A stretch of DNA of 64,000 nt, taken from positions 13,857,794-13,921,793 of the forward strand of contig NC_081550.1 of the NCBI RefSeq assembly GCF_901000735.1, given 5' to 3'. The notes under the pieces were generated by a model. It saw only the letters and a list, made by a program, of their open reading frames with translations, was not told the origin of the DNA and searched no databases. Numbering within the stretch: position 1 is the first letter of the stretch; each line of letters begins with the position of its first letter. A program made the position numbers and the translations under genes. This document shows, in pieces, positions 53,125 through 63,113 of the stretch. Source of the DNA: Corylus avellana (Eukaryota > Streptophyta > Magnoliopsida > Fagales > Betulaceae).

Positions 53125-54139
53125 GAATGAACCTGAATTTATTGATGAAATCATCGAAGGGTTGAATTCAAAATTAGTTAATAATACATACTTTCAAGTT
53201 GCCCAATATCCAATTGGAATAAAGTCTCATGTGCAGGATATGAAGTCGCTTTTAGATATAGAGAATAATGACAGCACATGCATGATAGGAATCTTCGGAA
53301 CTAGCAGGATTGGTAAGACAACTCTTGCCAAAGCCATATACAACTCGACTGCTTCTCATTATGAAGATAGTTGTTTTCTTGAAAACATTAGAGAAACTTC
53401 CAACAAAAAGGGCCTGATCCATTTGCAAATTAAACTTATTTCTAAAATCCTAGGAGGTTCAAGTCAAATCGTTGACAATGTTGATCAAGGAATTACTTTG
53501 ATACAACAAAGGCTTCGCTTAATAAGGATACTTCTAGTTCTTGATGATGTGGATCATTTAGACCAATTAGAAAAGATAGTTGGAAAAGGCAATTGGTTTG
53601 GTTTAAGAAGTAGAATCATCATAAAAACAAGAGATAAACATTTTCTAACTAAACATCAAGTTTTATCCTATGAGGTGAAGGAATTGGGTAACTTCAAAGC
53701 TCATAAGCTCTTTAGTTGGCATGCCTTTAATAGAGATAGACCTAATGATGATTATGTGAAAGTCACAAATGATGCAGTGTGTTATGCTGGAGGATTGCCA
53801 CTTGCTTTGCAAGTGCTAGGCTTGAGTCTAAAGGTAAAGATATCTTTTATTGGAAAAGTAAATTGGACAAGTACAAAATAATTCCTCACGATGATATTCA
53901 AAAAAGACTTCGAAGAAGTTTTGATGGATTAGATGAAAATGCAAAGAATATTTTCCTTGTCATCGCATGTATCTTCAAAGGAGAGAATGTAGAATATGTC
54001 ACAAAAATAGTAGATAGTTGTGGTTTTCACTCATATAGTGGCATAAAAGAGCTAAAAGATAAATGTCACATAGCTGAGTTTTCGGATAAATCATTGGTGA
54101 TGCGTGAATTGCTGCAAGAAATGGGTAGAGAAATTATTC
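53125..54139 (+). pseudogene. NB-ARC exon of TNL unit C (frameshifted)
   Basis: NEPEFIDEIIEGLNSK, P-loop GIFGTSRIGKTTLAKA (GG changed to SR, GKTT kept), RNBS-A, kinase-2 LLVLDDVDHLD, RNBS-B (RIIIKTRDK, T to K), GLPLALQVLG. One A is missing near 53831 (tctaaaggt against tctaaaaggt), shifting the frame. Beyond it RNBS-D reads IFLVIAC (Asp to Val) and MHD reads MRE (LVMRELLQEMG). The exon ends abruptly at REII, where a deletion joins it to C-JID sequence. Confidence 0.86.
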
Positions 54140-54549
54140 CAAATTACAAATTTTGAATGAGTGGATATACAGGATAACATAATTGCAGAGGGTGGACAAG
54201 ATGAAGAACATCCTCACGATCAAATTGCAATTATTGTTGGAGTCTACAGTGATGGCCACGAAATTTATTGACCTCATGGAGATTACCATAAAACTTGCTA
54301 TGGATCTCTGATCAATTATGGTAGCATTCCTATGTTCTTCCAGAAGATTTTAAGCTAAAGAGAGGAGATAATCTTCAAGTTTGCTTAAGTATTTTCCAGT
54401 ATCATACAGGTTTGAATTTTATATCTGTGAAACATTCAAACTCAGTGTTCTTTAAAGGTTGCGGATTCCATTTGGTACAAAAGCATAAAGAAGAAGCGAT
54501 AGATTTAATTCAACCTTCAAAGAGATGCCGTGATGGTGATAATGAATGA
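54140..54549 (+). pseudogene. C-JID fragment, unit C
   Basis: Same domain as 11187-11604, joined without spacer to the NB-ARC at gaaattattccaaatt. Contains a stop (EIY-stop-PHG where A has EIYCPHG) and a short deletion (tggatctctgatc against a longer run in A) that shifts the frame before SDQLW. Ends with KRCRDGDNE and TGA. Confidence 0.68.
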
Positions 54550-55008
54550 TGATGGCAACTTGGAATCCAATTGTTACCCACAACAAAAGCGACATTCTTC
54601 AACACTTGGCACTTACAATTCGTATGAAGAGAATAATGTAATTTAGGTGTGGATTTACTTATCTCTTTTTCAAACCCGATTTTGTTACCCATTTGAAATT
54701 ACTATTGCTTTATTTTTTAGGGTCTTGTTCGTGCTTTTATATATAGTTTTCAGCTTTACGATTTAGGTGGCATAAATTCATCAGCAATGAAAACTAATAA
54801 ATTCTTGACCTGCTTGGCATATTGAAGGAGTTCCTTTTGCTTTGGCTTTTGTGTGTTTTGCAGGACTTGGACAATCTGACAGGCAACTCACATGCTGCAA
54901 CTTCTACTTCAGATGTCACGTTAGTGATTTTACTCTCCATAGCCTCTCTTTATAATTCTTTTTTTATTTCTGTTTTTGTTTTTTGTGCAAGTATTATGCT
55001 CTTTTGTC
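54550..55008. other. 3' flank of unit C
   Basis: Collinear with 11605-12062. Non-coding. Confidence 0.6.
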
Positions 55009-55127
55009 CGCAAGTGGTAGCTCAATCGTCTGTGGACCACGCCTCATAAATCGATAATCACTAGTTCGAATCCTCCCTCCCTCTTCCCTTGTCTGGACAT
55101 GTCAAAAAAAAAAAAAAAAAAAAAAAA
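55009..55127 (+). mobile_element. tRNA-derived SINE (unit C)
   Basis: Same insertion as 12063-12173, with a longer poly(A) of about 24. The target duplication aagtattatgctcttttgtc is perfect at 54989-55008 and 55126-55145. Confidence 0.87.
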
Positions 55128-55145
55128 GTATTATGCTCTTTTGTC

Positions 55146-55641
55146 ACTTCTTAATCATGGCCATGCTCTTTTATAAGATTGGAGTTAACCTAATATGCAA
55201 TTTTGCTAATTGTTGAGAAAGGAAATTATTTTCTTTGTTCAAGGTCTAGTTAGATTTTCTTCACAATTTTTTTTTTTCTGTCTTTCTTTCTATTTTTGTT
55301 TTTTTTTTTTTTTTAAAAAAAAAAATTTAAGCAACAATTACAAAGAGGAAAAAATAAAAAATAAAATAGCTTGATATAGTGACACACTATAATAAATGGA
55401 GAAATGATCATATTATCTATATCTCAATTAACCAACGAATCGTCGAGTTCCAAGACCATTTATATTTATTACAGAAAAGCACAATCATCATTCTTTGTAG
55501 GACACAAGTAGGCCTCCTAAAATTACTCCAATTACTAAGCCAAGAAAGACTCTATTTTTTCATTCCTCAATTGAAGGAATGTAGGCGAACTGAGAATTTT
55601 AGGCCATTACCTTCTTCTTCTTTTTTCGTTTATAATGGTTT
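55146..55641. other. 3' flank of unit C up to the Sirevirus element
   Basis: Collinear with 12175-12636 and ends where the LTR begins. A T/A-rich run at 55268-55325. No gene. Confidence 0.55.
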
Positions 55642-56512
55642 TGTTAGTTCTTGTGTTGGCTTAATTCAGTTCCAAAATGCAGATCCTACTGTTCATGGCT
55701 CAAACACTGATATATAATGCTCAGAATCCAATCTCCACCGTTCATAATATAGATTCATGTGTTATGAACGTCCTTGGAAAATTTCAGCTCAATCAGACCA
55801 CAAACGCCCATCGATCAGAGCTGTTGATCAAGACTGGACAGGCCAGGTCCGGACCGCAATTCCCCGGGTCCGGACCTCATTTCCAGAAACTAAAATCTTG
55901 CTCCGCAAAGCCGTGTCCGGACCGCCCATTAACATGTCCGGACACCCCGTAAGTTTTAGGCCCAAAACGTGATTTTAAGTGGGTTAGGTCTAGGGTTTTG
56001 TCGGGGGTATATATACATCATTATAGAAGAGAGAAGTACGAATTTTTACCCCCAGAGAGTTCATCGGAGGCTGTGCTAAGAGAGATCATATGTGGTGAGC
56101 GTTAAATTGAATCTCTTAGAGTTTTAGTTATTCCTTTGATAAATTTACGATTGAGAAGTCTATCGGAAGGGTCCGGTAAAGGAGAATCACGTTGAAGAAG
56201 ATTGTGAGCAAGGAGACGAGTTGTAGGCTTGTCGATCTTACAGAGCCAAGGTCTTGCAAAGGGTTGTAAGTGTTCCTAGTATCTGTGATCTCTGGATAAT
56301 CTTTTGATAGTGATTTCCTGGGTTTGGCTGCCCCGGAGAGGTTTTACTTTTAGATCGGTTTCTAAAAGGTTTCCTCTTCGTAATCAAAATATCTGTGTCT
56401 GCCTCTTTATTGCTTTATATATTTTGGGTGATTGAATTGTTTATTGCTTCATAATATTAATTCCGCATAAATTGTGATAAACAAGTTTTTGGAGTCGGCA
56501 TAGCGTTTTTCA
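55642..56512 (+). repeat. 5' LTR of the Sirevirus-type element
   Basis: 871 bp, TGTTAG...TTTTCA. Contains four tccgga(c) palindromic motifs at 55848-55945 and a TATA-like gtatatatacatc near 56006. The first 400 bp and a middle block match the 3' LTR closely; 56070-56155 and 56400-56512 do not. Confidence 0.85.
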
Positions 56513-56514
56513 AT

Positions 56515-56526
56515 TGGTATCAGAGC
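56515..56526 (+). promoter_or_regulatory. Primer-binding site (initiator Met-tRNA)
   Basis: TGGTATCAGAGC, two bases after the LTR end, followed by gggttcactctgtg. Confidence 0.92.
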
Positions 56527-56582
56527 GGGTTCACTCTGTGAAGGATTAAATTCCTGAGTGTGATCTTTGTTTCTTGTTTAAG

Positions 56583-58400
56583 ATGTCTCAAACCCTTAAC
56601 ACTGTGCCTAATTTTGATGGATCAAATTATGGCTATTGGAAATCCTGTATGAGATTTTTCTTAAAATCTATAGACGTTTGGCATGTCATTGAATCTGGAT
56701 TTAAAGCTCCAGATAAGCCGACAGCTGAATGGTCTAATGTTGAAAAACAAACTCGTATGGCGAATGACAAAGCTATGAATGCTCTATGCTTGGCAATTTC
56801 ACAAACTGAGTTCTCCAGAATTTCAAATTGTGATAGTGCCAAGGATGCATGGGAGATCCTAGAAACTACGTATGAAGGAACTAATCTTGTTAAAGCTTCA
56901 AAACTTCAAATGTTAGTTTCTCAGTTTGAGGATATTAAAATGTTAGAGGATGAGACATTCAATGAATTTTTTGGTAAACTTAGTGAAATTAGAAATTCCA
57001 TGATAAATTTAGGAAAGAAAGTTTCTGACACTAAGCTTATTAGAAAAGTTATGAGATCCCTCCCTGAAAGATTCAGAATGAAGGTAACTGCTATTGAGTC
57101 ATGCACTGATCTTAATACCATGAGGATAGAAGAGTTAGTTGGTGCTCTTCAAACTTATGAGTTTTCCTTGCCTCAACCTAGGAAAAATAAGGATATTGCC
57201 CTTAGAACTCTTAGGAAGAACTCTGATGAGTTATCTGATGAGGATTCACCAGATGATGAGGAACTTGCATTGATAGCTAGAAGGTATTTTAGGAATGAAC
57301 ATAGAATTTCCAAGAAATTTGGAAAACAAAAAGAGAGTACTCAGGGTAGAAATGAAAGAGACCCACGTGGTCCAAAATGTTATGAGTGTTCTGGCTATGG
57401 TCATGTGCAAAAGGATTGTGCTAACCTCAAGAGTAATAAGCCAAAAGGTCAAAAAGCTTTCAATATTACATTGAGTGACACTGATGAGGAAGAAACTCCT
57501 AATTATATGGCTTTTGGTGCATCTTATGATTATGATGATTCTAATCAATCAGATGTTCAATCTGCCCCTGATAATGAATCAAATAGGGTTAATGATCTTC
57601 AAAACTCCTTTAACAATTTAATGGAAAAGTTTTCTATGCTTAGAAATACTAACTTGAAAATTGTTAAGGATTTTAAGAATCTTGAGCTTGAAAGGGATAA
57701 TTTGTTGAAATCTTTGAGTGATTCACATGTTGTTTGCAATACTCTCAAATCTGAAAATCATGTGTTAATTGCTAAAAATAAATCCCTTCAAAATAATCTG
57801 ATTGCATCTAGAAATCACTTGAGTAAATTCTCTAGTGAAAAGCTTGATAAAATGTTGCATATTCAAAAGCAATCTAGCGACAGATTTGGCTTAGGATTTG
57901 ATAAAACTGCTTTTTTGTCTTCTAACCGTGCTTCTACTTCAAAGACTGTTTTTGTTAAACCAGTGAAAGTAAAAGAATCTTCAAGTGAAGAAAAGCAAGT
58001 AGTTGCTCCGACTCCTCAAGGTAATAAAGGTAAGAAAATATACATTGAGCCTCAAGTATCTTGCCCTACACCTAGAGTCGTGCATCCTCCTAGGAAATTA
58101 CCTTCACAAAGGTTTGTCCTTACATGTCATCACTGTGGCAAAGTGGGTCACATTCGACCTCACTGTTTTAATTTGAAACCTCATGTGCATATAAATAAAA
58201 ATTCCTATTCTAGGAAAGAAAGTGAGGATTTGGTCATAATGATGAGAGAAGTGCTATCTAGGCTAGATAAGTTTAAGCAAAGTCATAAGTCTAGACCTAA
58301 GATTTCTCAAGTTTGGGTTAGGAAGGATGATACCATTCACCCCTTGAGGGGGAGTGGTGATGATCTCACCTTATGTTGGTTGAGTCACCCACATGTCTAG
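56583..58400 (+). CDS. Sirevirus-type Gag, intact open frame
   Basis: 605 aa from the ATG of MSQTLNTVPNFDG. N-terminal copia gag (UBN2) domain about residues 15-200 (YGYWKSCMRFFLKSIDVW, AKDAWEILETTYEG, MRSLPERF); CCHC box 1 CYECSGYGHVQKDC about residue 262; acidic spacer; coiled-coil-like segment about 340-420 (NLKIVKDFKNLELERDNLLK); CCHC box 2 CHHCGKVGHIRPHC about residue 515; then QVWVRKDD, where the protease would begin in a full element, and instead a stop within 25 codons. It could form particles and package RNA. An unbroken 605-codon frame suggests a young or selected element. Confidence 0.88.
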   Translation: MSQTLNTVPNFDGSNYGYWKSCMRFFLKSIDVWHVIESGFKAPDKPTAEWSNVEKQTRMANDKAMNALCLAISQTEFSRISNCDSAKDAWEILETTYEGTNLVKASKLQMLVSQFEDIKMLEDETFNEFFGKLSEIRNSMINLGKKVSDTKLIRKVMRSLPERFRMKVTAIESCTDLNTMRIEELVGALQTYEFSLPQPRKNKDIALRTLRKNSDELSDEDSPDDEELALIARRYFRNEHRISKKFGKQKESTQGRNERDPRGPKCYECSGYGHVQKDCANLKSNKPKGQKAFNITLSDTDEEETPNYMAFGASYDYDDSNQSDVQSAPDNESNRVNDLQNSFNNLMEKFSMLRNTNLKIVKDFKNLELERDNLLKSLSDSHVVCNTLKSENHVLIAKNKSLQNNLIASRNHLSKFSSEKLDKMLHIQKQSSDRFGLGFDKTAFLSSNRASTSKTVFVKPVKVKESSSEEKQVVAPTPQGNKGKKIYIEPQVSCPTPRVVHPPRKLPSQRFVLTCHHCGKVGHIRPHCFNLKPHVHINKNSYSRKESEDLVIMMREVLSRLDKFKQSHKSRPKISQVWVRKDDTIHPLRGSGDDLTLCWLSHPHV

Positions 58401-59650
58401 GATTGTTTTTCTTGCATATCTTTGCATATCCTAGAGCATGTTGTTTTTCGTTTTTCATTGCATTTTTGTTTTATTTTGTTTTGAAATTGTATTTTGTTTG
58501 TGTGCATTTCTTTTGTGAAAAATAACAAAAAGACAAAAATATTTTACTTTGGTTGTTTTTTTTCTTTCTTTTCTTTATTTTGTCTTATGCACCTAGATAG
58601 TTCATTAATTTCTCATGTTGCTTTTTATGAATTTAATTCCTTACGTCTTGGAATGTTCTTAATATGCATGAGATGAAAATTTGTGTCAATGGACTTGTTT
58701 TTGTGGTTACCTAAAGCCTGAGCTTATGTGGTACTTTTTGCCTATGCTTTATTTCTTATGCACAGTTAAGCTTAAATTGAGGTTTTGTTTCACTTTATTT
58801 GTGAGGTCTGTTAGGTAGCCATATGAGGTTTTTAACTAGTCATATTTTTCAAATTGATCATATGCTAGTTGAACCTAAGGCTTAAAAATTCCTGCTTTCT
58901 CTGTTGTGATAAGCACCAAAAGTTTAAGGACACTTTCTCAAAGAGAAAAATAAACAAAATAAGGAAACAAATAAAATCAAAAGATCATATTCCAAAAGGA
59001 ATTTATTTCATTGTGTCAAACTTGTGCAAAATATTTTACAAAGAGAATTGTATAGGATGAGAGTGGCTAGGCCCTAGTATGATAAGGTTTGACTTTTGAT
59101 TTGATATACTTGTCAAAACCTCATGGTGGTGAAACTTTCTCCTCATTTTGTAAATTGAAAATTTTTCTCTTTGGATGGCTTACCCACACACCACACAAGC
59201 ATAGGTTGAATGGAACATTTTCTTGGCTTGGGTTAAGCAATATGAGTTTCTAGCAATTTCTAGTCTCATGTATATTTTGCATATTTGGAGCATGTTTGGA
59301 TCTTCATTGTACAATACATGAGTTATTGATGTGTTATCATGTGTGGTCATTTAACTTTTAAGGGGGAAAAACATGCTTTGCATTTTCAGTTTCCTGTTAT
59401 TAATTGAGTCATACATTGAGGGGGAGTTTTGCTGATGTTTCTTTATAATCACGCATTCTACGTCATTTTTTTATCATGAGTTTTATTTATGTTTTCTTGT
59501 TCCAGATATGCCTTGATGTATTTTGTGAAGTGTTTCAAGAAACATGAAGACCTTTTGTCATTCTGTGACAAAAAGGGGGAGTAAATATGGGGAGATGATG
59601 GGATTGGCTCGACATTTTGGTTTTGTCACTGAATTGCCAAAGGGGGAGTT
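58401..59650 (+). mobile_element. Non-coding internal region with multiple polypurine tracts
   Basis: Takes the place of pol. Purine tracts at about 58345-58356, 59360-59370, 59418-59426, 59570-59583 and 59641-59650 (all around agggggag); the last abuts the 3' LTR and is the expected plus-strand primer. The rest is T-rich with no domain. Confidence 0.75.
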
Positions 59651-60498
59651 TGTTAGTTCTTGTGTTGGCTTAATTCAGTTCCAAAATGCAGATGCTACTG
59701 TTCACGGCTCAAACACTAATATAGAATGCTCAGAATCCAATCTTCACCGTTCATAATGTAGATTCATGTGTTATGAACGTCTCTGCAAAATTTCAGCTCA
59801 ATTGGACCACAAACGCCCATCGATCGGAGCTGTTGATGAAGACTGGACAGGCCGGGTCCGGACCGCAATTCCCCGGGTCCGGACCTCATTTCCAGAAACT
59901 AAAATCTTGCTCCGCGAAGCCGTGTCCGGACCGCCCATTAACATGTCCGGACACCCCGTAAGTTTTAGGCCCAAAAACATGATTTTAAGTGGGTTAGGTC
60001 TAGGGTTTTGTCGGGGGTATATATACATCATTATAGAAGAGAGAAGCACGAACTTTTTCACCCCAGAGAGTTCGTGTGAGGCTGTGCTTGAGTGATTATT
60101 TTGTTGTGAACCAAATTGATTCCTCTTAGAGGATTTTTGTTAGTATTGATTGTGTGCTTAATTGAAGTCTATCGGAAGGGTCCGATAAAGGAGAATCACG
60201 TTGAAGAAGATTGTGAGCGAGGAGACAAGTTGGAGGCTTGTCGATCTTACAGAGTCAAGGTCTTGCAAAGGGTTGTAAGTGTTCCTAGTGTCTGTAATCT
60301 CTGGATAATCTTTTGATAGTGATTTCCTGGGTTTGGCTGCCCCGGAGAGGTTTTACTTTTAGAACGTTTTCTAAAAGGTTTCCTCTTCATTACCAAAATC
60401 TTTGTGTGTGATTGTTCATATTTTGGTGAATGTTTGTTTTGATATATATCTGTTAATTCCGCATAAAATTGTGATATTTATCTGTTTAGAATTTTTCA
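59651..60498 (+). repeat. 3' LTR of the Sirevirus-type element
   Basis: 848 bp. Holds the same four tccgga(c) motifs at about 59855-59955. Differs from the 5' LTR in blocks at about 60075-60165 and 60390-60498. Confidence 0.85.
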
Positions 60499-60534
60499 AG
60501 GTCAATAGCATCGACACAAAAGTATATGGTATTT

Positions 60535-60623
60535 TTTTTTTTGACATATTCGCACAAGAGGAGGGAGTTGAATTCGAACTAGTGACATTTGCTTCACTAG
60601 TTCGAATTCAACTCCCTCCTCTT
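60535..60623 (-). mobile_element. SINE 3' end forming a 30-bp perfect palindrome
   Basis: On the minus strand: box B-like gttcgaattc, then cctcttgtgcgaatatgtc and poly(A) (T run at 60532-60541), the same tail as the SINE at 12063. 60556-60585 is a perfect inverted repeat of 60594-60623, loop of 8 nt. So a second partial SINE copy in opposite orientation touches the first. Confidence 0.75.
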
Positions 60624-61735
60624 GGTATGCTGATATTGTTAACTATTTAGCCATAAATTGAATCCCTTCTCACTAGTCCAAACAAGACAAGGACCCTTTC
60701 TTCAAGCAAGTTCGATCCTATTTTTGGGAAGATCTGGAGTTATTCAAGTATTGTGCTAATTAGATAATCTGACGTTACATCCCTGAGAGTGAATTCCATA
60801 GTATTCTCACATTCTGCCATTCACTAGCTTGTGGAGGACACTTCAGTACCCACTACAGCCAAGGTTCTACAAAGCGGAATCACATGGTTGACCTTGTTCA
60901 AATATGTCTATAAATTTTGCTAGGCATGTGAGAGGGGCCAACGCCTTGGAGCTATGTCTCGAAGGAACATGATGCCGCTGAACCCCATCCTCATTGTTGA
61001 AATTTTTGATGTTTGGGGTATCAACTTCATGGGACCCTTCCCTCCATCTTCTGGGTATGAGGACATTTTGGTAGGAGTGGATTATGCCTCCCAATGGGTT
61101 AAAGCTGTGGCCACCAAGACCAATGATCACAAGGTCGTTGTCAAATTCATCCAGGCCAGTATTTTCAGCAGATTCGGTACTCCCCAGGCCATCATCAGTG
61201 ATGGAGGTAAGCACTTTGCAACCGGTTTCTAAAAACCTTGCTCCTTAAGTACTCTCTCACACACAAAGTAGCCATTCCCTGCCACCCTCAAACCAGTGGC
61301 CAAGTGGAAGTTTCCAACAAGGAGATCAAGCATATCCTGGAGAAAACATTTAGGCCAGACCGCAAGGATTGTTCCTTGCGCCTCAATAATGCATAATGGG
61401 CCTATCGCACAGCTTACAAGACACTGATTGGAATGTCACCATACCAGATTGTTTATGGCAAGGCATTTGCCTCCCTATGGAACTTGAGCACAAGGCCCTC
61501 TGGGCAATCAAGCAGTTCAACTTCGACATGCAAGAGGCTGACTCCCACCGAAAACTTCAGTTGACAGAATTGAAGGAGCTGCACAATGATTCCTACGACA
61601 GTGCTCGCATTTACAAGGAGAAGACAAAGGCATTTCATGATCGACATATTCTACCCAAGTCCTTTACGCCAAAACAAAAGGTATGGCTGTTTAATTCCAA
61701 ACTACGGCTCTTTCCTGGGAAGCTCTGTACAAGAT
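60624..61735 (+). pseudogene. Ty3-gypsy pol fragment: RNase H end and integrase
   Basis: Begins WYADIVNYLA, then WEDLELFKYC, RYIPESEFHSIL, zinc-binding HSLACGGHFS and ACERGQRLG, integrase core (FDVWGINFMGPFPPSSGY, VDYASQWVKAVATKTND, FGTPQAIISDGG), HPQTSGQVEVSNKEIK, YRTAYKTLIGMSPYQIVYGK and the C-terminal KQKVWLFNSKLRLFPGKL. Athila-like by these motifs. Several stops and frame changes (for example at about 60655, 60755, 60930, 61230 and 61393). The final 70 codons are the seed of the tandem array that follows. Confidence 0.8.
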
Positions 61736-62836
61736 AGGACTGGCACACTGGGCTCAAGAGCACTTTAGGTGCGCTCGATCCCAAACACGAGCCTACGTTC
61801 GAGCTTACCACAGGTAGGCTCGAGCGTAGATGCCCAGCACCTGCATTTACACACTTGTATGAGTACACTTCTACGGGCACCAGCGCCCCTACGCGCACGA
61901 GTTCACCCACACACACACTCACCTCTGCGCGAGTGCGATCGAGCGCACTAGATCAGAGGCCTCACGTGACCTTTTTAAGTCACATTTCCCCTTTCCCCTC
62001 ATTTCTTTTTTCAATTGCGTTGTGACCTCCCTTTGAGCACAAGGCCCTCTGGGCAATCAAGCAGTTCAACTTCGACATGCAAGAGGCTGACTCCCACCGA
62101 AAACTTCAGTTGACAGAATTGAAGGAGCTGCACAATGATTCCTACGACAGTGCTCGCATTTACAAGGAGAAGACAAAGGCATTTCATGATCGACATATTC
62201 TACCCAAGTCCTTTACGCCAAAACAAAAGGTATGGCTGTTTAATTCCAAACTACGGCTCTTTCCTAAGAAGCTCTGTACAAGATAGGACTGGCACACTGG
62301 GCTCAAGAGCACTTTAGGTGCGCTCGATCCCAAACACGAGCCTACGCTCGAGCTTACCACAGGTAGGCTCGAGCGTAGATGCCCAGCACCTGCATTTACA
62401 CACTTGTATGAGTACACTTCTACGGGCACCAGCGCCCCTACGCGCACGAGTTCACCCACACACACTCACCTCTGCGCGAGTGCGATCGAGCGCACTAGAT
62501 CAGAGGCCTCACGTGACCTTTTTAAGTCACATTTCCCCTTTCCCCTCATTTCTTTTTTCAATTGCGTTGTGACCTCCCTTTGAGCACAAGGCCCTCTGGG
62601 CAATCAAGCAGTTCAACTTCGACATGCAAGAGGCTGACTCCCACCGAAAACTTCAGTTGACAGAATTGAAGGAGCTGCACAATGATTCCTACGACAGTGC
62701 TCGCATTTACAAGGAGAAGACAAAGGCATTTCATGATCGACATATTCTACCCAAGTCCTTTACGCCAAAACAAAAGGTATGGCTGTTCAATTCCAAACTA
62801 CGGCTCTTTCCTAGGAAGCTCTGTACAAGATAGGAC
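61486..62836 (+). repeat. Tandem array, 547-549-bp units from gypsy integrase end
   Basis: Units start at 61486, 62035 and 62582 (gagcacaaggccctctgggc); the third is cut by the gap after 255 bp. Each unit holds the integrase C-terminal frame (MQEADSHRKLQLTELKELHN through KLCTR-stop) and a GC-rich part with self-complementary gctcgagc motifs and a CACA run. Differences between units are few (CACA length, cctggg/cctaag/cctagg), so amplification is recent. Copy number is unknown because of the gap. Confidence 0.92.
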
Positions 62837-62936
62837 NNNNNNNNNNNNNNNNNNNNNNNNNNNNNNNNNNNNNNNNNNNNNNNNNNNNNNNNNNNNNNNN
62901 NNNNNNNNNNNNNNNNNNNNNNNNNNNNNNNNNNNN
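62837..62936. other. Assembly gap (100 N)
   Basis: Run of 100 N that ends the tandem array and begins again inside the intron of TNL unit D, so the unit D TIR exon is not in view. Confidence 0.99.
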
Positions 62937-63113
62937 TATTATTATTATTTTACAAAAAGTATGAACAGTGCTATGGTGCATAACAAACCCCCTCATAGTT
63001 AGGTATCACTAACTTTTCTTTCTAGTACTACTTTTTTAATACATAATTTCTCTTCTTTTTATCTGAAGGTAACTCATTAGTTAGTATGTTTCGTTATCTT
63101 TTAGTATCGGTAG
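62937..63113 (+). other. End of TIR/NB-ARC intron, unit D
   Basis: ATT microsatellite and conserved intron 3' end up to the AG in tatcggtag. Confidence 0.8.

Larger units (their letters stand above)
55642..60498 (+). mobile_element. Gag-only Sirevirus-type copia element
   Basis: 4,857 bp: LTRs 55642-56512 and 59651-60498, primer-binding site TGGTATCAGAGC two bases after the left LTR, one gag frame, then 1.25 kb of non-coding sequence with five purine tracts of the type aagggggag. Protease, integrase, RT and RNase H are all absent. Repeated purine tracts and gag with two CCHC boxes are Sirevirus features. No 5-bp target duplication (GGTTT before, AGGTC after), and the right flank does not continue unit C sequence, so the element or locus is rearranged. 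Confidence 0.82.

Noticed and set aside
55677..56020. Open frames rich in Pro/Gly across the Sirevirus LTR (also at 59766-60095)
   Set aside because: They lie in LTR U3 sequence; GC-rich motifs make them open by chance.
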